This document shows positions 23,585-30,998 of a stretch of DNA of 39,489 nucleotides, in pieces (positions within the stretch are counted from its first letter, which is position 1; every line of letters begins with the position of its first letter). The position numbers and the translations under genes were made by a program. The notes below the pieces were generated by a model. The model was given only the letters and a program-made list of their open reading frames with translations, did no database searches and was not told the origin of the DNA. This DNA is from Halomarinibacterium sp041392125 (GTDB lineage Bacteria; Bacteroidota; Bacteroidia; Flavobacteriales; Flavobacteriaceae). The stretch lies in assembly GCA_041392125.1 (NCBI GenBank), contig JAWKMR010000013.1:1-39489 (forward strand). Reading direction: 5' to 3'.

Positions 23585-24583
23585 TTATCTTTTCTCTAAT
23601 ATATGTAAGTATTCAGTTGTCGAATTGGCTTTGTGGTTTCTATTTTCTTCTTTGTCAGCTTTGAAGCGCTGATAGTCTGTCGTAGCCAAGTCATATACCC
23701 CATATTTTGACATAATTGTTTTTATTTCGTATTCACTCATTAAGCCTTCATTGTTATAACTCAGAAAAGTGTATTTGAAATTTGCATTTTTGATTAATTC
23801 TTCAAAGGATTTTGCAACTGCATTTTTACTACAAAATTTTGATTTTTCATATGTACGGAGTCCTGTTTTCCCTTTTGGTGTAAAACGGTCATATTTTGCA
23901 ATGGTATTTAATAAATGATAGTTTGCTCCATATTGTCTTGCATTGTAAGGTGGGTCAAGATACAAAATGTCGCCACTGATTTTTTTCACAAGTTCATTAC
24001 TGTCAGAATTAAAAACTTTATGGGCGTGGTCATTAATTTCAAATTCCGCCGGTTCAACTACCATTTCTTTTTGTGCAGATTTTTTAATCTTTTTAAGAAA
24101 AGCCCCGTAAACAGAAGCGGTGTTTGCAATCTTGTCTGCACTTTCTAACAAAGAAGCCAAAAGAAAATAATATTGATTAACAGTAATTTGGTTTTCAATT
24201 TTCCAACTCTCAATTTTTTGCCTTATCGAATCAATCTTCATTCCGTTTTTTTCCGAAAAATATAGCCTCTGCGCTTTTCCGTTTTCTGAATATTCTTCAA
24301 ACACAAATCCTTTAACTCCATTAAGGCCGTTGAGTACCTCTATTAAATGATTATATTCAAAATCTTGGTGATTTTCAATATAATTTTTGTTTAACACAAA
24401 ACTGTAATACTCAATATCGTTACTTATTACTTGTTTTACTTCAGTCTTAAAATTTCTTCCTACAATTCCTGTTCCTGCAAACAAATCGCAGAAAACTTTT
24501 TCAGATAAATCAGTTCCTACAACCGAATAAACAGATTGTTTTATGAAGTCTGAAAGTTTGAGTTTTGAGCCAATATAATTCAT
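23585..24583 (-). CDS. Adenine-specific DNA methyltransferase (D12 class, M.FokI-like)
   Basis: N6-adenine DNA methyltransferase of 332 residues, last gene of a four-gene restriction-modification operon. Motif X is MNYIGSKLKL at the N-terminus, motif I (AdoMet) is DLFAG-T-G39 (34-39), and motif IV is D210-P-P-Y213 in DILYLDPPYNARQYGANYH. The order X-I-IV is that of the alpha (D12) class, and the IGSK start with DLFAGTGIVG is the pattern I associate with M.FokI-type enzymes that modify one strand of an asymmetric site. It starts 1 nt after the HNH gene. It is strongly AT-rich relative to asnB beside it. The recognition sequence cannot be read from sequence. Confidence 0.88.
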   Translation of the reverse strand: MNYIGSKLKLSDFIKQSVYSVVGTDLSEKVFCDLFAGTGIVGRNFKTEVKQVISNDIEYYSFVLNKNYIENHQDFEYNHLIEVLNGLNGVKGFVFEEYSENGKAQRLYFSEKNGMKIDSIRQKIESWKIENQITVNQYYFLLASLLESADKIANTASVYGAFLKKIKKSAQKEMVVEPAEFEINDHAHKVFNSDSNELVKKISGDILYLDPPYNARQYGANYHLLNTIAKYDRFTPKGKTGLRTYEKSKFCSKNAVAKSFEELIKNANFKYTFLSYNNEGLMSEYEIKTIMSKYGVYDLATTDYQRFKADKEENRNHKANSTTEYLHILEKR

Positions 24584-24584
24584 A

Positions 24585-25253
24585 TTAGTCCTCTGGATAA
24601 AGTTTTTTTAAAATGTTTTCTGTAACCTCTTTGCTAATTTTCACCACGCTTGATTTTCTATAAGCAACAGGGTCATATTGATAGCAACCTATACAACCAA
24701 GTTCTTTAGTGTATTTTTCATCGCCTTCATAAAAAGGATATGGATTTCCTTTCAGATTTTTTGCGTTCCAACGTAAATTAGTTTCTTTACAACGCTTGCA
24801 AATTTGTCTTTTAGCATCATTTGCCGCTTTTGTTAATGGTTGAAAATCTGATAACTTTTGGGTTTTAGTATCAGAAATTCTGTGGTTGTCTTTTCTTCCG
24901 TCTTTGTGGTCAATTTCAATTTTTGTATTTTCTGAATTTCCGTTTATGCCTAGCATAACGCAATTTTGGTTTTTGTAAAAATCTTTAATGTCTTGACGGA
25001 TATTTTGATTAAACGTTTTTTCTAAATTGAATCCAACAAGTCGAATGGCATCAATAGAATTTCCACTTGTCTTTGATTTGTCAAATTCTATTAAAAATCT
25101 TTTAGCCAAACTTGAACTTGCTCTGCACCAACTTCCACCATTGCCAAGTTGTAAATCTTTGTAGTCTCCAATAAATTCAGTAGTGTAAACCCAACGACTA
25201 AAACCATTTTTATTGGGTTTTGCTAAATCTAAAAATAATTCTGTTTTTGTCAT
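24585..25253 (-). CDS. HNH endonuclease, probable restriction enzyme
   Basis: Protein of 222 residues. The C-terminal half is a zinc-type HNH (beta-beta-alpha-Me) nuclease: IEID115H116KDGRKDN, then LTKAAND for the middle Asn (N145), with structural zinc cysteines C152-K-R-C155 and C187-I-G-C190. The N-terminal 95 residues (RWVYTTEFIGDYKDLQLGNGGSW) resemble no domain I can name and may hold DNA recognition. Being enclosed between methyltransferases with 1-nt spacing on both sides, it is very likely the cleavage subunit. Small HNH restriction enzymes are known in type II systems; family-level call is firm, restriction role inferred from context. Confidence 0.8.
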   Translation of the reverse strand: MTKTELFLDLAKPNKNGFSRWVYTTEFIGDYKDLQLGNGGSWCRASSSLAKRFLIEFDKSKTSGNSIDAIRLVGFNLEKTFNQNIRQDIKDFYKNQNCVMLGINGNSENTKIEIDHKDGRKDNHRISDTKTQKLSDFQPLTKAANDAKRQICKRCKETNLRWNAKNLKGNPYPFYEGDEKYTKELGCIGCYQYDPVAYRKSSVVKISKEVTENILKKLYPED

Positions 25254-25254
25254 A

Positions 25255-26418
25255 TTATTTTACCTTACTAAAAACTAAATTATTATTAACTAATTCATAT
25301 TCAATTACTATAAGTGGTTTGCATAAAGTTGCATTTTTACAATCAAAAAAAAGAAAATCACTCCAAATAGTGGAACTACTTGATAAAGAAGTCATTCCTT
25401 TCTTTGTTATAAGCATTGGTTGAATATCACTTGGGCGATTTGGTAAATAATACTGCTCTAACCAATCCACATATCTTTGTATTTGTCGAAGATTATCTTT
25501 GCTTGCTTCAACTGCTTTTAATTCAATAGGTATTATTGTTTTCTGTGTATTATTAATTACAGACAAACAAACATCTATACGTTGCATACCTACACCACAA
25601 GACACTTCGTTTCCTATCCATTCAATAATATTATTGGGCGGAATAATAGAATTGTCTAAACTTGTATTTGTTGATTTTCCAATATTTTGTGTGATATATG
25701 CTTGTAAATGAGATTCAAATGCTTTATTGCTATTTAACTTATGAATAAGTCGTGGTAAAACATTGATATTCGTTGTTGTAATCCCAGAATAGGAATGTGA
25801 ATGTGAACTTGATACTACTTCTTTTGTTGCACTATTAAAAGTAAATTTCAGACCACTTAATGAAATCCTTGAATTTGCTGTCCGTATTATTTGTATCAAT
25901 CTTTCCGATTCATACAACGTAATCATTGTATTTCCTCTGTTTCCTTTTAATTTTCGATAAATTAAACTCCATAGCATTTGATTAGGTGATGTCAAACCTC
26001 TTATGCTATCCAACGCTTCCCATTCTGATACACCTTTTGCGTAAACGGTGTCGGGTTCAATTTCAACTCTAAAAGTTAAGTTTTTTCTTAAATCCGAAAG
26101 CAAATATTGAGTGGTAGAATAATTTTCAAGAAATACTTCTGTTGATTTTACTTTGAAAACGCCATAAAATTTACCTTCATTTCCACTTTGTGCTTGGAGA
26201 TAAAAAATGATATAATCTCCAAGACGAACCCTACCAAAATCAGCAATCATTCCACATAATTTGTTTTCACCTGCAAATTTTCTTCCTGCATACAGTGTTG
26301 TCGTCGGACTATTATTGAAATCAACAGCGTCTATTGCAGAACCTGTTCCTGCAAACATATATTCTAAATGTATTTTAAAAGTAGTTTCATCAACTATTAA
26401 AACGTGCGTTGTTGCCAT
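25255..26418 (-). CDS. PUA/EVE-like domain plus PD-(D/E)XK nuclease (NucS/DUF91-like)
   Basis: Protein of 387 residues. The N-terminal 110 residues (GRVRLGDYIIFYLQ, GKFYGVFKVKS) follow the strand pattern of PUA/EVE-type modified-base reader domains; this part is a fold guess. The C-terminal 130 residues carry a PD-(D/E)XK nuclease core of the NucS/DUF91 pattern: RID282VCLS, then IPIE299LK301AVEASKDNLRQIQRYVDWL. It lies 2 nt after the first methyltransferase and 1 nt before the HNH gene, so all four genes are coupled. It may be the specificity and cleavage partner of the HNH protein, or a second nuclease that attacks modified DNA. I know no fixed name for it. Confidence 0.65.
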   Translation of the reverse strand: MATTHVLIVDETTFKIHLEYMFAGTGSAIDAVDFNNSPTTTLYAGRKFAGENKLCGMIADFGRVRLGDYIIFYLQAQSGNEGKFYGVFKVKSTEVFLENYSTTQYLLSDLRKNLTFRVEIEPDTVYAKGVSEWEALDSIRGLTSPNQMLWSLIYRKLKGNRGNTMITLYESERLIQIIRTANSRISLSGLKFTFNSATKEVVSSSHSHSYSGITTTNINVLPRLIHKLNSNKAFESHLQAYITQNIGKSTNTSLDNSIIPPNNIIEWIGNEVSCGVGMQRIDVCLSVINNTQKTIIPIELKAVEASKDNLRQIQRYVDWLEQYYLPNRPSDIQPMLITKKGMTSLSSSSTIWSDFLFFDCKNATLCKPLIVIEYELVNNNLVFSKVK

Positions 26419-26420
26419 TT

Positions 26421-27215
26421 TTAAAAATCCTTTTTGAAAACAAAAATATACTCATGTTTGAAAATATAATAATCACTTTTCATTGCACGATAAGTCCAAA
26501 TACCATTTTTACCTAATTTTCCTTTATTTCCTTCTATGTTTTTTACAATAATACCTTTTAATTTTGTTTTAAAATTACGCTTTATAGCGTCCATTAGATA
26601 AAATGAAAGTGGAACAACTTCTCCATTTTTGTATACATCACCGATAACCAAAACAAAGTATCTGTTTTTTGACAAATACGGTAATGTGTTCTTACAAACT
26701 TTTACAAATGTTTCCATAAATGTATTTAAGTCACTTATTTTTGAAAGGTCATTACTGTTTTCTGTAAATTTCACAATGTCCATGTAAGGCGGGTGAAAAA
26801 ATATTAATTTTGTATTTTTTTCTTTCAATAATGATAAGCCGTTTTCAATTTCTTTTTTTGTTTGTGATTCGTTTGTAACATCGCAATTATGAATAGAAAA
26901 ACTTTCGAAAGAAGAATTTGTCATTTGAGAATTTACGTGGTCAATCATTGTTTGATTTATGTCTAACCCAATAAATTTTCTGTTCAAACTTTCACATTCA
27001 TATAGTGTTGTTCCACTACCTAAAAACACATCTAAAACTAAATCATTTTCCTTTGTAAATCGTCTAATAAGTTGATTGGGAATTTGAGGAATAAAATTAC
27101 CGTGATAAATATTCTTATGTTTTCCACTTTTATCTCGTTCATTGATAAGCCACAATGAATTAACATCTATGTCAAGTTGCTTCCAATCATCAATATTTAA
27201 GTCATTAAATGTCAT
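26421..27215 (-). CDS. DNA methyltransferase (N4-cytosine/N6-adenine type)
   Basis: First gene of the restriction-modification operon, 264 residues. Motif I is LDVFLGSGTT (61-70) preceded by IPNQLIRRFTKENDLV (motif X region), followed by GLDIN. Motif IV is H141-P-P-Y144 in LIFFHPPYMDIVKF, and VLVIGDVYKNG is a further conserved block. The motif IV variant HPPY occurs in a subset of N4/N6 amino-methyltransferases; whether cytosine or adenine is modified is open. Together with the D12 enzyme at the other end it would protect both strands of an asymmetric site. A -7-like TAAATTTA (27226-27233) lies upstream on the minus strand. Very AT-rich. Confidence 0.85.
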   Translation of the reverse strand: MTFNDLNIDDWKQLDIDVNSLWLINERDKSGKHKNIYHGNFIPQIPNQLIRRFTKENDLVLDVFLGSGTTLYECESLNRKFIGLDINQTMIDHVNSQMTNSSFESFSIHNCDVTNESQTKKEIENGLSLLKEKNTKLIFFHPPYMDIVKFTENSNDLSKISDLNTFMETFVKVCKNTLPYLSKNRYFVLVIGDVYKNGEVVPLSFYLMDAIKRNFKTKLKGIIVKNIEGNKGKLGKNGIWTYRAMKSDYYIFKHEYIFVFKKDF

Positions 27216-27667
27216 TATGATAAGGTAAATTTATTTAGTACTTTATTTCTTACAAAAAAAGTGAAAATGAATTCTTTTCCTACTAAATTTATAAAGAAGT
27301 TGTCAAAAATATTCAGAAATTGCTAACATTTCGAGGTTCACTTACACTTGCATACAACAGTAATTTATATGAGAAGTGCAGGTTCGAGCCTTTTCCATAA
27401 TCCATTATTTTTGCTGGGGAATCTACCAAAGATACCAAAAAGAAAGAAAAAATTCTACTACTCTTTATTAAACGCGTATCAAAGCTATACATGACTCATG
27501 GTTTACCCGTGTATACCTCGTGTTTTAGTTATAAAAGACGTAAAAGGTCAAGGGTAAAAGGTGAAGGGAGAGGTGTAAATCCTGAATTGTATGGTAAAAA
27601 AATAGCATGTATGTAAAAAGATTCTAAATAACTGCTTTCACGCACTTACCACACACTATCCTAACTG
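27216..27667. other. Intergenic stretch without a recognisable gene
   Basis: About 450 nt upstream of the restriction-modification operon. It contains the operon's likely promoter near 27226, a T-arm-like GGTTCGAGCC at about 27382 with no tRNA around it, GTG/ATG-rich degenerate repeats near 27490-27530 that may be the decayed start of the 11-bp array, and G-rich GGTGAA-type words near 27550-27575. No supported ORF. Confidence 0.5.
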
Positions 27668-27809
27668 TATCTATGCTGTATCTACGCTTTATCTATGCAG
27701 TATCTTCGCTATATCTATGCTTTATGTACGCTTCATGTAAGGTATATCTACGCTTCATGTACGGAGTACCTATTACGTATCTATGCTAGAACGATGCTCT
27801 ATCTATAGG
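27668..27809. repeat. Tandem array with exact 11-bp period, consensus TATCTAYGCTT
   Basis: Twelve complete 11-nt units (27668-27799) and one partial unit, for example TATCTATGCTG, TATCTACGCTT, TATCTATGCAG, TATCTATGCTT, TATGTACGCTT, CATGTACGGAG. Units have diverged but keep the 11-nt register throughout with no insertion or deletion, which suggests that spacing rather than sequence is maintained, or recent expansion followed by point mutation. Confidence 0.85.
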
Positions 27810-27826
27810 TAGGGTAAAGGGTGAAA

Positions 27827-27888
27827 GGTGAAAAATCAAAATATATCAAATACCAAAACACAAAACCTAGGGCCCAGGACCTATGACC
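27827..27888 (+). repeat. 62-bp direct repeat, copy 1
   Basis: From GGTGAAAAATC to CTATGACC. Differs from copy 2 (28359-28420) at 4 of 62 positions and lies 532 nt from it. Non-coding. Confidence 0.9.
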
Positions 27889-28152
27889 TAGTGAATAGTG
27901 AATCGTTAGTAGTGAATGGTATTAAAACCCTGTCCCTACGATTCGACTTTGGTGTCCTTTCAGGATATTTAATAGAATTCTTCTAAGAACTAAACCGAAG
28001 GAATTTCAGTGATAGCCGGTGGCGCAAGCGGAAGTGCATTTTTCGAAGAAAAAAGAAAGCATGCAGCGATAGCGACAGCCGCGGTTTTGACCTTGTCAAA
28101 AATCACCTTAATTCCTTCTTGATTTTTTGGTTGAGCTTCGCTCGCAACCTTC

Positions 28153-28172
28153 GTGCAACTAATTAGTTGCAC
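28153..28172. repeat. Perfect 20-bp palindrome GTGCAACTAATTAGTTGCAC
   Basis: Each 10-nt half is the exact reverse complement of the other, with no spacer. It lies in a more GC-rich block (about 27990-28200) that contains a 65-codon minus-strand ORF of doubtful reality. It could be a regulator or recombinase site, or the tip of a repeat element. Confidence 0.85.
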
Positions 28173-28219
28173 TCGCTTGTGCATCAAGGCAAAATGAACA
28201 GAGAAAAAAGCTACTACTC

Positions 28220-28329
28220 CGTATTAAAGCCGTATTAAAGTCGTGTTTAAGTCGTGTTTAAGTCGTATTTAAGTCGTGTTAAAAGCATCACTCCTCCGTG
28301 TTTACTTCGTGTTTACTTCGTGTATTATT
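28220..28329. repeat. Second 11-bp period tandem array, consensus CGTGTTTAAGT
   Basis: Ten successive 11-nt units in perfect register: CGTATTAAAGC, CGTATTAAAGT, CGTGTTTAAGT (twice), CGTATTTAAGT, CGTGTTAAAAG, CATCACTCCTC, CGTGTTTACTT (twice), CGTGTATTATT. Different consensus from the array at 27668 but the same period. It ends exactly where the GGGTGAA heptamers begin. Confidence 0.85.
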
Positions 28330-28364
28330 GGGTGAAGGGTGAAGGGTGAAGGGTGAAGGGTGAA
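28330..28364. repeat. Heptamer tandem repeat GGGTGAA, five perfect copies
   Basis: Five identical GGGTGAA units directly abutting the second 11-bp array and running into copy 2 of the 62-bp direct repeat. Related words occur near 27811-27830 and the AGGTGCT array is at 18407. Confidence 0.9.
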
Positions 28365-28420
28365 AAATCAAAATATATCAAATAACAAAACACAAAACCT
28401 AGGACCCAGAACCTATAACC
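28359..28420 (+). repeat. 62-bp direct repeat, copy 2
   Basis: Partner of 27827-27888, 58 of 62 positions identical. Both copies follow a GGTGAA-type stretch, so the repeated unit probably includes the heptamer region. Confidence 0.9.
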
Positions 28421-28462
28421 CTTGTCCTAACATCGCTTCTCGATACAATTTTTCGCTTCGTG

Positions 28463-28480
28463 AAAAATCACTCGAAGTGA
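28463..28480 (-). terminator. Terminator of the GMC oxidoreductase operon
   Basis: Read on the minus strand: TCACT, loop TCG, AGTGA, then TTTTT, 3 nt after the small-subunit stop codon. A second AT-rich hairpin (28448-28468, ATTTTTC/GAAAAAT) overlaps it. Confidence 0.65.
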
Positions 28481-28482
28481 CA

Positions 28483-29184
28483 TTACGAAATCAAATTCCC
28501 TTCCTCGTCCCATTGGGCAATTTCCCCTCGGGTATTGGGATCTACGCATTTGGCAAGCCACTCCGGGTCGTAACTCAATCCGTGGGCATCCAAGACATCT
28601 TGTGGTACTCCGTCCCAGTTGTTGGGCTCGTTCCCTTTGTATCCTAATTCTTTAATGCCTACTTCGCTGGTAAAATAACCGGTAAGCACTAAATTCCGCA
28701 TCAATGAAAAGAATTGCACTTCATGCGGATGTTCTTTCGCATCCGGGTCGGGCCAAGCAATCATGTCCAGTACTTCTTTTTGCTGTGCTTCGGTACAACT
28801 TCTAAAAGTGAGCTTGTATTTGGCATTGCAGTAAATATCCAACCACACCAAGCCCCCTTTAATTTTGGTCTGAAACTCGGGTACGTCCTTGGCCATAAAT
28901 TCGATAAAGGGAACAACATTCGCATCGGTAATGCTTCCGGCTTCTGTTGGGGGTAAAATAAGATTGGCAAGGGTTTCTATTTGTTGGAGTTCGTCGGTTT
29001 CAAAAAATTGTTCGCACAATAGTTTTTCGTCAAATTTTTGCTCTTTGGGGGTTCTTCCGTAGGTATATTTCCAAAGCGCTTCCTCCACTACTTCGGGTGG
29101 TGTAGTATCTGCACAGCCTTGTAACGCCAAACTTGCTCCTAAAGAGCCTAGCAACATGGTTTTAAAACTTTCTCTTCTATCCAT
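28483..29184 (-). CDS. Gluconate 2-dehydrogenase subunit 3 family protein (Tat lipoprotein)
   Basis: Small subunit of a membrane-associated dehydrogenase, 233 residues. The N-terminus has a twin-arginine motif (DRRESFKTM) followed by a hydrophobic stretch and a lipobox ending at Cys24 (LQGC), so it is probably exported folded by Tat and lipid-anchored. The core FFETDELQQIETLANLILPPTEAGSITDANVVPFIEFM is the typical subunit 3 (gamma) pattern, and a Tat signal on this subunit usually carries the flavoprotein partner out with it. It follows the GMC oxidoreductase by 3 nt, confirming the pair. No cytochrome subunit is adjacent. Confidence 0.88.
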   Translation of the reverse strand: MDRRESFKTMLLGSLGASLALQGCADTTPPEVVEEALWKYTYGRTPKEQKFDEKLLCEQFFETDELQQIETLANLILPPTEAGSITDANVVPFIEFMAKDVPEFQTKIKGGLVWLDIYCNAKYKLTFRSCTEAQQKEVLDMIAWPDPDAKEHPHEVQFFSLMRNLVLTGYFTSEVGIKELGYKGNEPNNWDGVPQDVLDAHGLSYDPEWLAKCVDPNTRGEIAQWDEEGNLIS

Positions 29185-29187
29185 GGC

Positions 29188-30906
29188 TTATAAATTTTGT
29201 TTTTTAAGTTCTTCAATAATATAGTCTGAGGTTCGCCACGCAAGCGCCAAAATGGTCCATGTTGGGTTCTTATCGGCCTGTGAAACAAACGGCCCCGCAT
29301 CTACTACAAATACATTCTTTACATCGTGCAGTTGTTCAAATTCATTCACTACGGATGTTTTAGGGTCGCTTCCCATACGGGTGGTCCCTACTTCATGGAT
29401 GATACGTCCCGGATTCAGCAGGCCGTAGTCCTGTTCCTTGGTGGGTTTATCGCCTAACACGATGCCGCCCATATTGTGACATATTTCTTCAAAGGTTTCG
29501 TGCATATGCTTGGCTTGCTTACGCTCGTGGTCGGTCCAATGGTAATTGAAACGCAGCACGGGAATTCCCCATTCGTCTACCGTGGTAGGGTCTATTTCGC
29601 AATAATTATCTTTCATGGCAATAGATTCGCCACGACCGGAAACACCCATGACGGAGCCGTAAAATTTCTTGACATCGTCTCGTAAGCCATTTCCGTAGCC
29701 ACCCACTTTAAGTCCTAGGTACTTATTTAAATAGTTAGGATTGAACCCTGTGCCGTATCCCGGCATGCCCATACCGCCCCATACTTCAATATGGTACCCA
29801 CGCGGAAAGTCCAATTTTTTATTATCCAGCCACCAAGGCGAATAAACATGCAAACCTCCTACCCCGTCTTCGTTATAGCGTTTGCGGTTCATCATCTCCG
29901 GGATAAAGAACATACGATCGGTTCCTGTGGAATCATGAAGGTATTTCCCAATAAGGCCACTGCTGTTTCCTAATCCATTAGGGAATTTCTCGCTTTTGGA
30001 ATTCAGTAAAATACGCGCCGAACTACAAGCCGAAGCCGCTAAAATGACCACTTTGGCTTTTAGGCTATATTGTTTACGGTCTTCTTTGTTGATATAATTA
30101 ACTCCGGTGGCTTTTCCATTTTCGTCGATGGTCACTTCACTCACCATGGCATTGACAAAGAGATCTACTTGCCCGCCATTTTTCTGTGCCGGAAATATCA
30201 AACAGCTTCCCGAAGAGAAATCGGCATACACGGAACAGCTTCGATTACACTGACGGCAGTAGAAGCATACTCCACGTTCGTTATTGATTCGCTTGGTTAA
30301 AATGGATAATCGAGAAGGAATCACATCCACATTCGATTTTTTTGCGCCTTTGATATAGTAAAGCTCGTGCAAACGGGGTTTTGGGGCCGGCAGGAAGAAC
30401 CCATCGGGGTCGTTTTCCCGTTTTTCATTACTTCCGAAGACACCAATCAATTTATCGACCTTATCGTAATATGGTTTAATATCCTCATACCCAATGGGCC
30501 AGTTATCTCCCAACCCATCTTTATCTTTTCCTTTAAAGTCTTTAGGGCCAAATCGCAACGATATACGTCCCCAGTGATTGGTACGGCCGCCTAACATAAT
30601 AGAGCGAAACCAATCGAATTTTGAATCGCCAATCTGGTTATACGGTTCCCCTTCAATTTCCCAGCCGCCATAGGCCATGTCGAATTCCCCAAAATCACGT
30701 TGTGTCCCGGCACCGCGGCGGGGCGATTCATAGGGCCATTTTAATTGGGTTCGGGTTTTGGGGTCGGCGGGATCAAAAAAGGGGCCGGCTTCTACTACGG
30801 CTACTTTTAATCCTGCATCGGCAAGTACTTTAGTAGCCATTCCTCCACCCGCACCGGAGCCTACAATAATAACATCGTAGGTTTTTTGCGATTCAATAAT
30901 TTGCAT
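29188..30906 (-). CDS. GMC family oxidoreductase (FAD-dependent dehydrogenase catalytic subunit)
   Basis: Flavoprotein of 572 residues without its own signal peptide. FAD-binding motif VIIVG16SGAGGG at the N-terminus ending in VVEAG, GGRTNHWGR in the middle, and the C-terminal GMC block with H-E-V-G-T-T-R-M-G, VVDAGPF and NPTWTILALAWR. Residues 214-235 contain five cysteines (C214, C217, C220, C224, C235), matching the region where FAD-dependent glucose and fructose dehydrogenases bind a 3Fe-4S cluster. With the Tat-bearing gamma subunit next to it, this is probably a periplasmic sugar, gluconate or polyol dehydrogenase feeding the respiratory chain; the substrate is unknown. Confidence 0.9.
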   Translation of the reverse strand: MQIIESQKTYDVIIVGSGAGGGMATKVLADAGLKVAVVEAGPFFDPADPKTRTQLKWPYESPRRGAGTQRDFGEFDMAYGGWEIEGEPYNQIGDSKFDWFRSIMLGGRTNHWGRISLRFGPKDFKGKDKDGLGDNWPIGYEDIKPYYDKVDKLIGVFGSNEKRENDPDGFFLPAPKPRLHELYYIKGAKKSNVDVIPSRLSILTKRINNERGVCFYCRQCNRSCSVYADFSSGSCLIFPAQKNGGQVDLFVNAMVSEVTIDENGKATGVNYINKEDRKQYSLKAKVVILAASACSSARILLNSKSEKFPNGLGNSSGLIGKYLHDSTGTDRMFFIPEMMNRKRYNEDGVGGLHVYSPWWLDNKKLDFPRGYHIEVWGGMGMPGYGTGFNPNYLNKYLGLKVGGYGNGLRDDVKKFYGSVMGVSGRGESIAMKDNYCEIDPTTVDEWGIPVLRFNYHWTDHERKQAKHMHETFEEICHNMGGIVLGDKPTKEQDYGLLNPGRIIHEVGTTRMGSDPKTSVVNEFEQLHDVKNVFVVDAGPFVSQADKNPTWTILALAWRTSDYIIEELKKQNL

Positions 30907-30998
30907 GAAACAATGAGTATTTGGTTAGATTTATTTTATGGTTTTTAAAAATACGATTTATTTGAATGACGTATGGTTTTCAAAATAAAATAATTCCT

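Noticed and set aside
27375..27400. tRNA T-arm-like GGTTCGAGCC, possible tRNA remnant or attachment site for the restriction island
   Set aside because: The flanking 5-bp stem does not pair and no acceptor, D or anticodon arm is present; no integrase nearby.
27990..28187. Minus-strand ORF of 65 codons
   Set aside because: No recognisable domain, lies in repeat-rich DNA, contains no convincing promoter, and the block looks like a dispersed repeat; not listed as a gene.
27668..28329. CRISPR array
   Set aside because: Units are 11 bp, contiguous, diverged and without spacers; no cas genes in the window.
27216..28482. Insertion sequence or transposase remnant
   Set aside because: No transposase fragment in any frame and no clear terminal inverted repeats with target duplication.
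28360..28647. Plus-strand ORF opposite the gluconate dehydrogenase small subunit
   Set aside because: Starts in the 62-bp repeat and is a shadow of the well-supported minus-strand gene.
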